From positions 1 through 8,281 of the forward strand of contig CAZBBS010000115.1 of NCBI GenBank assembly GCA_964490145.1: a DNA stretch of 8,281 nt. The letters run 5' to 3'. Made by a program: the position numbers and the translations under genes. Source of the DNA: Eutrophocola sp964490145 (lineage in GTDB: Bacteria > Pseudomonadota > Gammaproteobacteria > Pseudomonadales > Pseudohongiellaceae). Below the pieces are notes generated by a model. It had not been told where the DNA came from. It made no database searches and was given only the letters and a program-made list of their open reading frames with translations. Positions 1-6,683 of this stretch are shown here, in pieces. The stretch's first letter is position 1. Each line of letters begins with the position of its first letter.

Positions 1-707
1 CGGTCCAGCTCGAGGATCCATCCGGCGGCATGATCCAGGAAGTAGCGGTCATGGGTGATGGCCACCACGGTGCCGGGGTATTCCTGCAGGAATCTTTCCA
101 GCCAGGCAACACTCAGGGCGTCGAGATGGTTGGTGGGTTCGTCCAGCAGCAGCATGTCGGGTTTCGACAGCAGCAGTCGGCACAGGGCCACGCGGCGCTT
201 CTCACCACCCGACAGGTTTTTCACCTCGGCTTCCCAGGGCGGCAGACGCAGTGCATCGGCCGCAATTTCCAGCGTGCGGTCCAGGTTCCACCCGTCACAG
301 GCGTCGATCTTGCCCTGCAACTCACCCTGGCGTTCGAGAAGCGCATTCATTTCGTCATCGCTCATGGGCTCAGCAAATTTCATGCTGATCTCGTTGAATT
401 CTTCCACGAGATTGTGGATTTCACGGATGCCGTCCAGGACGTTGCCGCGCACATCCTTGTTTTCGTCCAGTTCAGGTTCCTGGGGCAGGTAGCCGACATT
501 CAGCTCGGGTTGAGGCCGGGCTTCACCCAGATAGTCTTTATCAATGCCGGCCATGATGCGCAGCAGGGTGGATTTGCCGGCACCGTTGAGACCCAGCACG
601 CCAATCTTGGCGCCGGGAAAAAACGACAGGGAAATGTCTTTCAGAATTTCTCGTTTCGGGGGGACGACCTTGCCGACACGATTCATCGTGTATACAAACT
701 GTGCCAT
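1..707 (-). CDS. ettA: Energy-dependent translational throttle protein EttA (ABC-F), N-terminal part, cut by the window edge
   Basis: The minus strand reads open from an ATG at 707-705 to the window edge, giving 235 complete codons of a family usually about 555 residues long. EttA is a soluble ATPase that binds the ribosomal E site and gates the start of elongation according to ATP/ADP level. The visible part is the first ABC domain. It has a Walker A (GLNGAGKST, residues 39-47), an arm insert rich in charged residues (about 95-140), the ABC signature LSGGEKRR (165-172), a Walker B followed by the ABC-F hallmark DEPTNHLD (189-196), and the switch histidine in AITHDRYFLD (216-225). The N-terminus (MAQFVYTMNRVGKVVPPKR) matches EttA rather than Uup or YheS. 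A weak Shine-Dalgarno (AGCAGG) lies upstream. The gene is transcribed divergently from glyA. The missing C-terminal half (linker and second ABC domain) lies outside the window. Confidence 0.96.
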   Translation of the reverse strand, partial: MAQFVYTMNRVGKVVPPKREILKDISLSFFPGAKIGVLGLNGAGKSTLLRIMAGIDKDYLGEARPQPELNVGYLPQEPELDENKDVRGNVLDGIREIHNLVEEFNEISMKFAEPMSDDEMNALLERQGELQGKIDACDGWNLDRTLEIAADALRLPPWEAEVKNLSGGEKRRVALCRLLLSKPDMLLLDEPTNHLDALSVAWLERFLQEYPGTVVAITHDRYFLDHAAGWILELD

Positions 708-796
708 AGGGAATTACCTGCTGAAATTAATATCTGTGCCTGACGAACGATGTTGTTCAGAACACGCTTTTTTCTATTTCCGGGAATGTTTTAAGG

Positions 797-802
797 TAGA
801 AT
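797..802 (+). promoter_or_regulatory. Candidate -10 box of the glyA promoter
   Basis: TAGAAT differs from the sigma-70 -10 consensus TATAAT at one base and lies 40 bases before the chosen glyA start, inside the divergent ettA-glyA spacer. No good -35 hexamer sits 16-18 bases upstream, only T-rich sequence, so the assignment rests on the -10 alone. I could not place a convincing promoter for ettA; a TATTAA on the minus strand (plus-strand 727-732) is possible but also lacks a -35. Confidence 0.35.
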
Positions 803-832
803 AGCGGGCTATTTTACAACATGCACTTCCAG

Positions 833-837
833 AGGAG
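833..837 (+). promoter_or_regulatory. Shine-Dalgarno site that sets the glyA start
   Basis: AGGAG ends four bases before the ATG at 842. It is the strongest ribosome binding site in the window. An in-frame ATG at 821 lies upstream of this site, has no ribosome binding site of its own, and would add seven residues not seen in GlyA proteins, so 842 is preferred. Confidence 0.75.
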
Positions 838-841
838 AAAG

Positions 842-2104
842 ATGCTGGACAATCAAATGAAGCTGGCTGGATTTGATGACGAGCTGTTAGCCGCGATACA
901 GGATGAAGCCCGTCGCCAGGAAGAACACATCGAACTCATTGCTTCGGAGAACTACACCAGTCCACGTGTACTGGAAGCCCAGGGCAGTATCCTGACAAAT
1001 AAATACGCTGAAGGCTATCCCGGTAAACGTTACTACGGCGGTTGCGAGCACGTCGACGTGGTCGAAACCCTGGCCATCGAAAGAGCCAAGGCCCTGTTTG
1101 GTGTGGGTTATGCCAATGTCCAGCCCCATTCAGGATCGCAGGCCAATGCCGCGGTTTATATGGCCCTGATGAAACCAGGTGATACCTTTATGGGTATGAG
1201 TCTGGCCGATGGTGGTCACCTGACCCATGGTGCATCGGTGAGTTTTTCCGGCCGCATCTACCACGCCGTCCAGTACGGCCTGAATCCGGATACCGGTGAG
1301 ATCGATTATGACAAGGTCAACGAACTGGCCCTGCAGCATAAACCGAAAGTGATCTGGGCCGGTTTTTCTGCCTATTCCCGGGTCATCGACTGGGCCAGGA
1401 TGCGCGATATCGCTGACAGGGTTGGCGCCTATTTCGTGGTCGATATGGCCCACGTGGCTGGCCTGATTGCAGCCGGTGTTTACCCGAGTCCGGTCAAGTA
1501 TGCGCACGTGGTCACGTCAACCACCCACAAGACCCTGCGCGGTCCTCGTGGCGGCCTGATTCTTGCCCAGGGTGATGATGAGGAATTGTGCAAACGCCTG
1601 AACTTTGCCGTGTTCCCTGAAAGCCAGGGCGGCCCATTGATGCATGTGATTGCCGGCAAGGCGGCCTGCTTCAAGGAAGCCATGTCTGAGGAATTTATTG
1701 AATACCAGAAACAGACCCTGGCCAATGCCAGGACCATGGCATCTGTTTTCTTGGAAAGAGGGTTTCAGATTGTTTCCGGCGGCACGGATGACCATCTGTT
1801 CCTGTTGAGCCTGGTAGATAAGGATGTGACTGGTCAGGATGCCGATCGTGCTCTGGGCAGTGCCAACATCACGGTGAACAAGAATGCCGTGCCCAACGAC
1901 CCACGTCCGCCCTTTGTGACCAGCGGCATTCGTATTGGCAGCCCGGCGGTCACCACTCGCGGCTTTGGTGAAGCGGAAGTCACCAGTCTGGCCAACTGGA
2001 TGTGTGATATTCTGGACGACATCAACAATGAGGCTATGATAGCGTCAGTCAGGGAAAAAGTGCTGGATTTGTGCCAGCGCTTTCCTGTGTATCGTCAACT
2101 GTAA
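842..2104 (+). CDS. glyA: Serine hydroxymethyltransferase
   Basis: GlyA is a cytosolic PLP enzyme that converts serine and tetrahydrofolate to glycine and 5,10-methylene-tetrahydrofolate, the main one-carbon source for purine, thymidylate and methionine synthesis. The product is 420 residues (E. coli GlyA has 417) and full length. Visible motifs are HIELIASENYTSPRV (29-43), NKYAEGYPGKRYYGG (53-67), the substrate/PLP region around LADGGHLTHG, and the PLP-lysine motif TSTTHKTLRGPRGG with Schiff-base Lys230 (E. coli Lys229). The start at 842 is chosen for its AGGAG site and for family length. It is the first gene of the plus-strand run, 22 bases before nrdR, and may be cotranscribed with it. The divergent spacer shows no MetR or PurR site that I could recognise. 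Confidence 0.98.
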   Translation: MLDNQMKLAGFDDELLAAIQDEARRQEEHIELIASENYTSPRVLEAQGSILTNKYAEGYPGKRYYGGCEHVDVVETLAIERAKALFGVGYANVQPHSGSQANAAVYMALMKPGDTFMGMSLADGGHLTHGASVSFSGRIYHAVQYGLNPDTGEIDYDKVNELALQHKPKVIWAGFSAYSRVIDWARMRDIADRVGAYFVVDMAHVAGLIAAGVYPSPVKYAHVVTSTTHKTLRGPRGGLILAQGDDEELCKRLNFAVFPESQGGPLMHVIAGKAACFKEAMSEEFIEYQKQTLANARTMASVFLERGFQIVSGGTDDHLFLLSLVDKDVTGQDADRALGSANITVNKNAVPNDPRPPFVTSGIRIGSPAVTTRGFGEAEVTSLANWMCDILDDINNEAMIASVREKVLDLCQRFPVYRQL

Positions 2105-2127
2105 TCCTCAAGCTGAAAGCGTGAATC

Positions 2128-2613
2128 ATGCATTGCCCGTTTTGTAATGCCACAGATACCAAAGTGATCGACTCCCGCCTGGTTGCCGAGGGCAACCAGG
2201 TGCGCAGGCGTCGGGAATGCATCACCTGTGAAGAGCGTTTCACCACCTTTGAAACCGCTGAACTGGTCATGCCCCGGCTGATCAAGCAGAACGGCAACCG
2301 CGAACCCTTCAATGAAGACAAGCTTTATTCGGGTATTCTCAAAGCCCTGGAAAAGCGGCCTGTCAGCATGGAACTGGTGGAAAATTCCATCAGCCATATC
2401 AAACATGAATTACGTGCCACCGGAGAGCGGGAAGTACCCAGCAAGATGGTTGGGGAAATGGTCATGAACGAGCTGAAAAAGCTTGATGAAGTGGCTTATG
2501 TTCGTTTCGCCTCGGTCTATCGCAGCTTCAAGGACCTGAATGAATTCAGGGAAGAAATAGACCGCATTTCCCAGGAAGGTGGCGATGCATCCCTGTCCGG
2601 CAGGAACAAGTAG
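2128..2613 (+). CDS. nrdR: Transcriptional repressor NrdR
   Basis: NrdR is a zinc-ribbon/ATP-cone repressor that binds NrdR boxes upstream of ribonucleotide reductase operons and senses ATP/dATP. The 161-residue product carries the N-terminal zinc ribbon with Cys3, Cys6, Cys31 and Cys34 (CPFC and CITC), the basic VRRRRE stretch between the cysteine pairs, and the ATP-cone from about residue 49 to 139 (REPFNEDKLYSGILKALEKRP, ATGEREVPSKMVG, VAYVRFASVYRSF, abbreviated here as separate motifs). It is about 12 residues longer than E. coli NrdR (149) because of a polar C-terminal tail. The ATG follows glyA by 23 bases with only a weak purine stretch (GAAAGCG) as ribosome binding site. It lies upstream of the rib genes, as in most gammaproteobacteria. 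I saw no NrdR box in the window, so its targets are elsewhere. Confidence 0.97.
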   Translation: MHCPFCNATDTKVIDSRLVAEGNQVRRRRECITCEERFTTFETAELVMPRLIKQNGNREPFNEDKLYSGILKALEKRPVSMELVENSISHIKHELRATGEREVPSKMVGEMVMNELKKLDEVAYVRFASVYRSFKDLNEFREEIDRISQEGGDASLSGRNK

Positions 2614-2673
2614 CACAGTTATATCCGGTAATTGCAATCCAGTTGGCGTGAAAAGGCCTGGATAACCAGCACC

Positions 2674-3786
2674 ATGACCCAACCCGATCAATTTTACATG
2701 CAGCGCAGTATTACCCTGGCAAAGAAGGGCAGCTTCTCCACGCGTCCGAATCCTGCGGTAGGGGCGGTGCTGGTCAGGGATGGGGAAATCGTGGGCGAAG
2801 GCTGGCATGAAAAAGCGGGCCTGGATCATGCAGAAATCGTTGCACTCAAGCAGGCCGGCGAGCGGGCAAAGGGAGCAACCTTGTATGTCACACTGGAGCC
2901 CTGCTCCTTTACCGGCAAGACAGGGCCCTGCTGTGATGCTGTCATTGCTGCCGGTGTTGGCCGGGTGGTGTTTGGTATGGTGGACCCCAACCCCCGTGTT
3001 GCCGGCAGCGGCCTGGACAGAATTCGGGAAGCCGGTATTCCGGTGGATGGTCCTGTGCTGGAGAAGGAGTGTGAGACTCTTAATCCCGGTTTCAGCAAGC
3101 GTATGCGGGAGGGGCTCCCCTATGTGCGCTGTAAATTGGCCATGAGTCTGGATGGCAGAACAGCCATGGCCAGTGGCGAAAGCCAGTGGATTACCGGGGC
3201 GGAAGCGCGCCAGGATGTCCAGCATTGGCGGGCCATGAGTGGTGTGGTTATGACGGGCATCGGCACTGTGTTAAGTGATGATCCTGGCCTGAATGTCCGA
3301 CTGGCTGACATCCATTGCGATCAGCCGCTGCGTGTCGTGGTGGATTCAACCCTGAAGACACCACCTGAAGCGAAAACCCTGCATCTGCCGGGTGAAGTCC
3401 TGCTGGCCACAGCGGTAACGACTACCAGCGAAATAGAAGCCAAGGAGCAGGCGCTGGATAACCCTCAAGTCACGATTCTTCCCTGTGTGAACACTGAAGG
3501 CCAGGTGGACCTGGAATCACTGCTGCGCTATCTCGCTAAAGAGCTGCAGATCAACGAGGTAATGCTGGAGTCCGGGCCGACGCTGGCGGGAGCGATGCTG
3601 CGTGCAGGCCTGATTGATGAGGTCATTACCTACATTGCACCGAAACTGCTGGGCAGTGATGCCAGACCCCTGTTCCATCTTCCGGGAATGACGACGATGG
3701 CTGACCAGGTCCAGCTTGAAATGCTGGATGTGGCAATGGTGGGAAAAGATTGTAGAATGCGCTCCCGCGTTAAATACGGTGGTTAA
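2674..3786 (+). CDS. ribD: Bifunctional riboflavin biosynthesis deaminase/reductase RibD
   Basis: RibD catalyses the second and third steps of riboflavin synthesis: deamination of the pyrimidine ring of the GTP cyclohydrolase II product, then NADPH-dependent reduction of the ribosyl side chain. The product is 370 residues (E. coli 367). The N-terminal deaminase domain (about 1-145) has NPAVGAVLV, the zinc ligand/catalytic pair in HAE (His52-Glu54), and zinc ligands Cys77 and Cys86 in PCSFTGKTGPC. The C-terminal reductase domain (about 147-365) has KLAMSLDGRTAMASGESQWI, GIGTVLSDDPGLNVR and LESGPTLAGAMLRAGLIDE. The start at 2674 (MTQPDQFYMQR) matches the E. coli N-terminus. An in-frame TTG at 2632 would add 14 residues unlike the family. 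No clear Shine-Dalgarno precedes 2674. One oddity is Phe79 where the family motif CSHxGxTPPC has His. Eight bases separate it from ribE. Confidence 0.97.
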   Translation: MTQPDQFYMQRSITLAKKGSFSTRPNPAVGAVLVRDGEIVGEGWHEKAGLDHAEIVALKQAGERAKGATLYVTLEPCSFTGKTGPCCDAVIAAGVGRVVFGMVDPNPRVAGSGLDRIREAGIPVDGPVLEKECETLNPGFSKRMREGLPYVRCKLAMSLDGRTAMASGESQWITGAEARQDVQHWRAMSGVVMTGIGTVLSDDPGLNVRLADIHCDQPLRVVVDSTLKTPPEAKTLHLPGEVLLATAVTTTSEIEAKEQALDNPQVTILPCVNTEGQVDLESLLRYLAKELQINEVMLESGPTLAGAMLRAGLIDEVITYIAPKLLGSDARPLFHLPGMTTMADQVQLEMLDVAMVGKDCRMRSRVKYGG

Positions 3787-3794
3787 TTTCAAAC

Positions 3795-4457
3795 ATGTTT
3801 ACCGGCATCATCGAAGCGACAGGCAATATCAAGCACCTTGAACAGGTGGGTGGAGACCTGCGCGCTATCATCACGTCTTCCGACATGAACTTCAGTGATG
3901 TGGCCATCGGGGACAGCATTTGTGTGAGCGGGGTATGCCTGACGGCAATCGCCAAAACCGATTCGTCCTTCACCGTGGATATTTCCAATGAAACCGTTTC
4001 CCTGACCTCCTTTGCCACGCTCAAAGCCGGTGCCAGGGTGAACCTGGAGAAAGCCATGCAGCCTGCCAGCCGTTTTGGCGGGCACATTGTCAGCGGTCAT
4101 GTGGATGGGCTGGCTGAACTGGTCAGCAGGTCCGCCGATGCTCGCAGTGAACGTCTTGAATTTGCTGTACCGGCATCATTGCAGAAATACATTGCTGCCA
4201 AAGGATCTGTTTGCCTGGAAGGTATCAGCCTGACGGTGAATGAGGTGAGTGGAAATCGTTTTGGGGTGAATATCATTCCCCATACGGCAGAGAAAACCAC
4301 CATTGGCACCCTGCAGACAGGTGATCAGGTCAATCTGGAAGTGGACATCATCAGTCGCTATCTGGAACGGTTGCTGGAAACCCGGGAGACTGATGCCGGG
4401 GATGCCGGACTTACCCTTGATAAACTGGTGCGCAGTGGTTTTCCAAACAACGAGTAA
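3795..4457 (+). CDS. ribE: Riboflavin synthase (alpha subunit)
   Basis: This enzyme dismutates two molecules of 6,7-dimethyl-8-ribityllumazine into riboflavin and the pyrimidine substrate of RibH, the last step of the pathway. It is called ribC in E. coli and ribE in many other bacteria. The 220-residue protein (E. coli 213) begins with the invariant MFTGIIE and has the two lumazine-binding barrels that arose by duplication: barrel 1 with GVCLT (46-50), and barrel 2 with GISLT (143-147) and the following VNEVSG. The conserved linker GGHIVSGHVDG (95-105) lies between them. The C-terminus is a trimerisation helix (ISRYLERLLE) plus a short tail ending SGFPNNE. The start is fixed by MFTGI even though the upstream TTTCAAAC is not a recognisable ribosome binding site. 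It probably depends on transcription and translation from ribD just upstream. Confidence 0.97.
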   Translation: MFTGIIEATGNIKHLEQVGGDLRAIITSSDMNFSDVAIGDSICVSGVCLTAIAKTDSSFTVDISNETVSLTSFATLKAGARVNLEKAMQPASRFGGHIVSGHVDGLAELVSRSADARSERLEFAVPASLQKYIAAKGSVCLEGISLTVNEVSGNRFGVNIIPHTAEKTTIGTLQTGDQVNLEVDIISRYLERLLETRETDAGDAGLTLDKLVRSGFPNNE

Positions 4458-4502
4458 CCCCGAAATTCACAGAATCTTGAAAACAGTAGTAAACGTATCG
4501 CC

Positions 4503-5627
4503 ATGGATCTGAACAGTACCGCAGAGATAATTGAAGATATCCGCCAGGGCAACATGGTCATCCTGATGGATGACGAGGATCGCGAGAATGAAGGCGACAT
4601 CATCATTGCCGCTGACAAGGTTCGCGCGGAAGATATCAATTTCATGGCCAAGTATGCTCGCGGCCTGATCTGCCTGACCCTGACCCATGATCGCTGCCGC
4701 CAGTTGAATTTACCGTTGATGGTGGAAAGCAACGGCACACCATTCGGGTGCAACTTCACTGTGTCCATAGAGGCTGCTACCGGTGTCACTACCGGGATAT
4801 CAGCCGCAGACCGAGCCCGCACCATCCAGGCAGCTGTGGCTCCTGATGCCAGGCCTGGAGATATCATCCAGCCTGGCCATATCTTCCCGGTCATGGCCAA
4901 TGACGGTGGCGTCCTGCGCCGGGCCGGACATACCGAGGCCGGTTGTGACCTGGCAAAACTCGCAGGCCTGACACCCGCTTCCGCTATCTGCGAAATCATG
5001 AACGAAGACGGCTCCATGGCCCGCCGTGCTGACCTGGAAAAATTTGCCGTCGAGCATAATCTCAAGATCGGCACCATCATGGATCTCATCCATTACCGGA
5101 TTGCCAACGAACAAACCATCGAACGGGTAAGCCAGTACCCCATGCAGACCGAGCATGGTGAATTCATGGTGTATTGCTACCGGGATCTTATAAAGGAAGG
5201 CAATCCCGTTCACCTTGCCCTGGTCAAGGGCGACATCCGCCAGGATGAACCTACCCTGGCCCGCGTATTGATCGCTGACACCGTGCGTGACCTGTTGGGC
5301 ATCTCCAATCCCGTCAAGCCAAGCTGGTCGCTGTCGCGTTCCCTGGCGAGGGTCAATGAGGAGGGCAGGGGCGTTGTGGTAGTATTGGCCGGCGATGAGA
5401 GTAGCAGTAATGTGCTTGATGAACTGGATACCATCAACAGGATGTCCGATTCGGCAGCGCCGGCACCGGCCCACCATGGTGTTTATCTGAATGTGGGTAC
5501 GGGCTCGCAGATTTTACGGGATGTCGGCGTTGGCAAGATGCGCCTGTTGAGTTATCCCACCCGTTATGCCATTTCAGGGTTTGATCTTGAGGTGGTGGAA
5601 TACATTCCCTGTGAAGGGGACGTGTAG
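4503..5627 (+). CDS. ribBX: 3,4-dihydroxy-2-butanone 4-phosphate synthase fused to a degenerate GTP cyclohydrolase II-like domain (RibBX type)
   Basis: The N-terminal domain (about 1-200) is a complete RibB. It has the acidic metal/substrate loop DDEDRENEGD (23-32), the TPFGCNFTVSIEA and TTGISAADRA segments, and RAGHTE (140-145) with a catalytic/metal histidine. It converts ribulose 5-phosphate to the four-carbon unit used by RibH. The C-terminal domain (about 205-374) is homologous to RibA: EHGEFMVY, HLALVKGDI, LARV (252-255) and ILRDVGVGKMRLLSYP are recognisable. However, the position of E. coli RibA zinc ligand Cys54 is Asp259, there is no CxC pair, and the catalytic YHRQEGR segment is replaced by VLAGDESSS. 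The domain is also shorter than RibA (about 170 against 196). GTP cyclohydrolase II activity is therefore not expected. Automatic annotation usually calls such genes ribBA. A hybrid of this kind has been described in Shewanella and other proteobacteria as ribBX, with the X domain of unknown role. The start at 4503 matches typical RibBA N-termini. Confidence 0.93.
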   Translation: MDLNSTAEIIEDIRQGNMVILMDDEDRENEGDIIIAADKVRAEDINFMAKYARGLICLTLTHDRCRQLNLPLMVESNGTPFGCNFTVSIEAATGVTTGISAADRARTIQAAVAPDARPGDIIQPGHIFPVMANDGGVLRRAGHTEAGCDLAKLAGLTPASAICEIMNEDGSMARRADLEKFAVEHNLKIGTIMDLIHYRIANEQTIERVSQYPMQTEHGEFMVYCYRDLIKEGNPVHLALVKGDIRQDEPTLARVLIADTVRDLLGISNPVKPSWSLSRSLARVNEEGRGVVVVLAGDESSSNVLDELDTINRMSDSAAPAPAHHGVYLNVGTGSQILRDVGVGKMRLLSYPTRYAISGFDLEVVEYIPCEGDV

Positions 5628-5655
5628 GCCTGGTGCCAACCAGAGACTGGATATC

Positions 5656-6135
5656 ATGAGTAAAATGAAAACGATCACAGGGGACTTCACCGGCGCTGTA
5701 GCCAATTACGCCATTGTGGTGTCCCGGTTTAACAGTTTTGTCGTGGACAGTCTTGAAGCGGGTGCCATTGATGCCCTGCAAAGGCACGGCGTCAGCGAAG
5801 CCAACATCACCGTCATCCGTGTGCCGGGCGCCCTGGAAATCCCGTTGGCCGTCAAGAAGGCCGCCGAATCTGGTGCCTTCAATGCCATTATTGCACTGGG
5901 TGCCGTGATCAGGGGCAGTACATATCACTTTGAAATTGTGGCTGGGGAAAGTGCCTCCAGTCTGTCTTCCCTGTCTCTGGCCCATGGCATTCCGGTCATC
6001 AACGGCATTCTGACCGTGGATACCATCGAGCAGGCCATTGAAAGAGCAGGCACAAAAGCCGGCAACAAAGGGGCGGACGCTGCCGTTGGGGCGATGGAAA
6101 TGGTGAGCCTGTCCCGCAAGCTCGAAGCCCTTTAA
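5656..6135 (+). CDS. ribH: 6,7-dimethyl-8-ribityllumazine synthase
   Basis: RibH condenses the RibB product with the pyrimidine released by the RibD branch to give 6,7-dimethyl-8-ribityllumazine, the RibE substrate. It normally forms pentamers or 60-subunit capsids. The product is 159 residues (E. coli 156). Motifs are SRFNSFVVDSLEAGA (23-37), the phosphate-binding VPGALEIPLA, GAVIRGSTYHFE with the catalytic His91 (His88 in B. subtilis), and the C-terminal IEQAIERAGTKAGNKG. The ATG at 5656 lies 28 bases after the fusion gene. An in-frame ATG at 5665 is a possible alternative, and a much earlier in-frame start inside ribBX is unlikely on family length. The TAA stop (6133-6135) overlaps the left arm of a long inverted repeat. 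Confidence 0.97.
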   Translation: MSKMKTITGDFTGAVANYAIVVSRFNSFVVDSLEAGAIDALQRHGVSEANITVIRVPGALEIPLAVKKAAESGAFNAIIALGAVIRGSTYHFEIVAGESASSLSSLSLAHGIPVINGILTVDTIEQAIERAGTKAGNKGADAAVGAMEMVSLSRKLEAL

Positions 6136-6188
6136 AAAATGGGGTCAGATCATCTTTATATAGAAAATGTGTTCTGACCCCATTTTTT
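6134..6188. terminator. 16-bp perfect inverted repeat, candidate bidirectional intrinsic terminator and probable dispersed palindromic repeat
   Basis: The left arm AAAAAATGGGGTCAGA (6134-6149) and right arm TCTGACCCCATTTTTT (6173-6188) are perfect reverse complements with a 23-base AT-rich loop. The RNA hairpin has a 10-bp GC-containing core followed by six T and then another T-run (6191-6196), which fits a Rho-independent terminator. By symmetry it could work on either strand, although no convergent gene needs it. The core TGGGGTCAGA/TCTGACCCCA resembles a palindrome I remember as recurring in intergenic regions of many gammaproteobacteria, sometimes near REP-associated transposase genes. 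That recollection is not checked. The element begins within the ribH stop codon and fills most of the ribH-nusB spacer. Confidence 0.7.
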
Positions 6189-6209
6189 CATTTTTTCACT
6201 TCAACTATT

Positions 6210-6653
6210 ATGACATCAGATAAACCAAAAATTGCCCATCGCAAAAAAGCCCGGACCCTGCTGGTACAGGCGCTTTACCAGTGGCAGATTTCCGGTTATC
6301 CCATCAATGCCATCGAAGCCCAGTATCGGGCTGACAACATCGGCAAGGTGGACTGGGATTATTTTCATACTGTTTTCACCACCATTGCTGAATCTGCTGA
6401 TGCCCTCGATGCCCTGTTCGAGTCCTTCCTGGACAGGGAGCTCAAACAACTCAACCCGATCGAGCTGGCCATTCTCAGGCTCGGTGCCTATGAGTTGACC
6501 CAGCGTATCGATATCCCGTACCGGGTTGTGATCAATGAAGCCATCGAACTGGCCAAACAGTTTGGTGCTGCTGAAAGTCACAAATACGTCAATGGTGTTC
6601 TCGACAAACTGGCCAAACAGAAGCGCCAGATTGAAATCAAGGCCGGAGCCTGA
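6210..6653 (+). CDS. nusB: Transcription antitermination factor NusB
   Basis: NusB pairs with NusE (ribosomal protein S10) on boxA RNA to form the antitermination complex needed for rRNA transcription. The all-helical 147-residue product is slightly longer than E. coli NusB (139). Recognisable segments are the basic N-terminus HRKKARTLLVQALYQWQ with the RNA-binding arginine/lysine cluster, LNPIELAILRLGAYEL, IPYRVVINEAIELAKQFG, and SHKYVNGVLDKLAK. The ATG at 6210 is the only in-frame start that keeps the N-terminal helix. It has no Shine-Dalgarno; its leader is T-rich sequence next to the inverted repeat, so how it is transcribed and translated past the ribH hairpin is unclear. Its stop is followed immediately by a possible GTG start for thiL. 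Confidence 0.97.
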   Translation: MTSDKPKIAHRKKARTLLVQALYQWQISGYPINAIEAQYRADNIGKVDWDYFHTVFTTIAESADALDALFESFLDRELKQLNPIELAILRLGAYELTQRIDIPYRVVINEAIELAKQFGAAESHKYVNGVLDKLAKQKRQIEIKAGA

Positions 6654-6683
6654 GTGCCTGGCTCAGCACAGAGCCCAGAACGC

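Noticed and set aside
30..743. A 237-codon plus-strand open frame over the left end
   Set aside because: It is antisense to ettA, whose minus-strand translation contains complete Walker A, ABC signature and DEPTNHLD motifs. The plus-strand product resembles no family I know.
821..841. Upstream ATG for glyA at 821
   Set aside because: It has no ribosome binding site, and the AGGAG lies between it and the better ATG at 842. The extra seven residues are not seen in GlyA.
2632..2673. TTG start at 2632 for ribD
   Set aside because: It adds 14 residues absent from RibD proteins; the ATG at 2674 gives family length and the expected N-terminus.
2410..3225. A 271-codon minus-strand open frame over nrdR and ribD
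   Set aside because: It crosses two well-conserved plus-strand genes and has no recognisable motif. It is a shadow of codon bias on the other strand.
4358..5089. A 243-codon minus-strand open frame over the ribE end and ribB
   Set aside because: It is Ser/Arg-rich, typical of antisense reading of GC-rich genes, and overlaps the conserved RibB active-site region.
5118..5627. Frameshifted or decayed ribA as the cause of the missing zinc cysteines
   Set aside because: The frame is continuous, both ends of the domain align with RibA, and no other frame supplies the missing motifs. A fixed domain variant fits better.
5566..5655. Earlier in-frame ATG for ribH inside the fusion gene
   Set aside because: It would add 30 residues before the conserved RibH N-terminus and overlap ribBX by 60 bases.
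6131..6209. CRISPR repeat or tRNA in the ribH-nusB spacer
   Set aside because: There is only one inverted repeat, with no repeated units or spacers and no cloverleaf.
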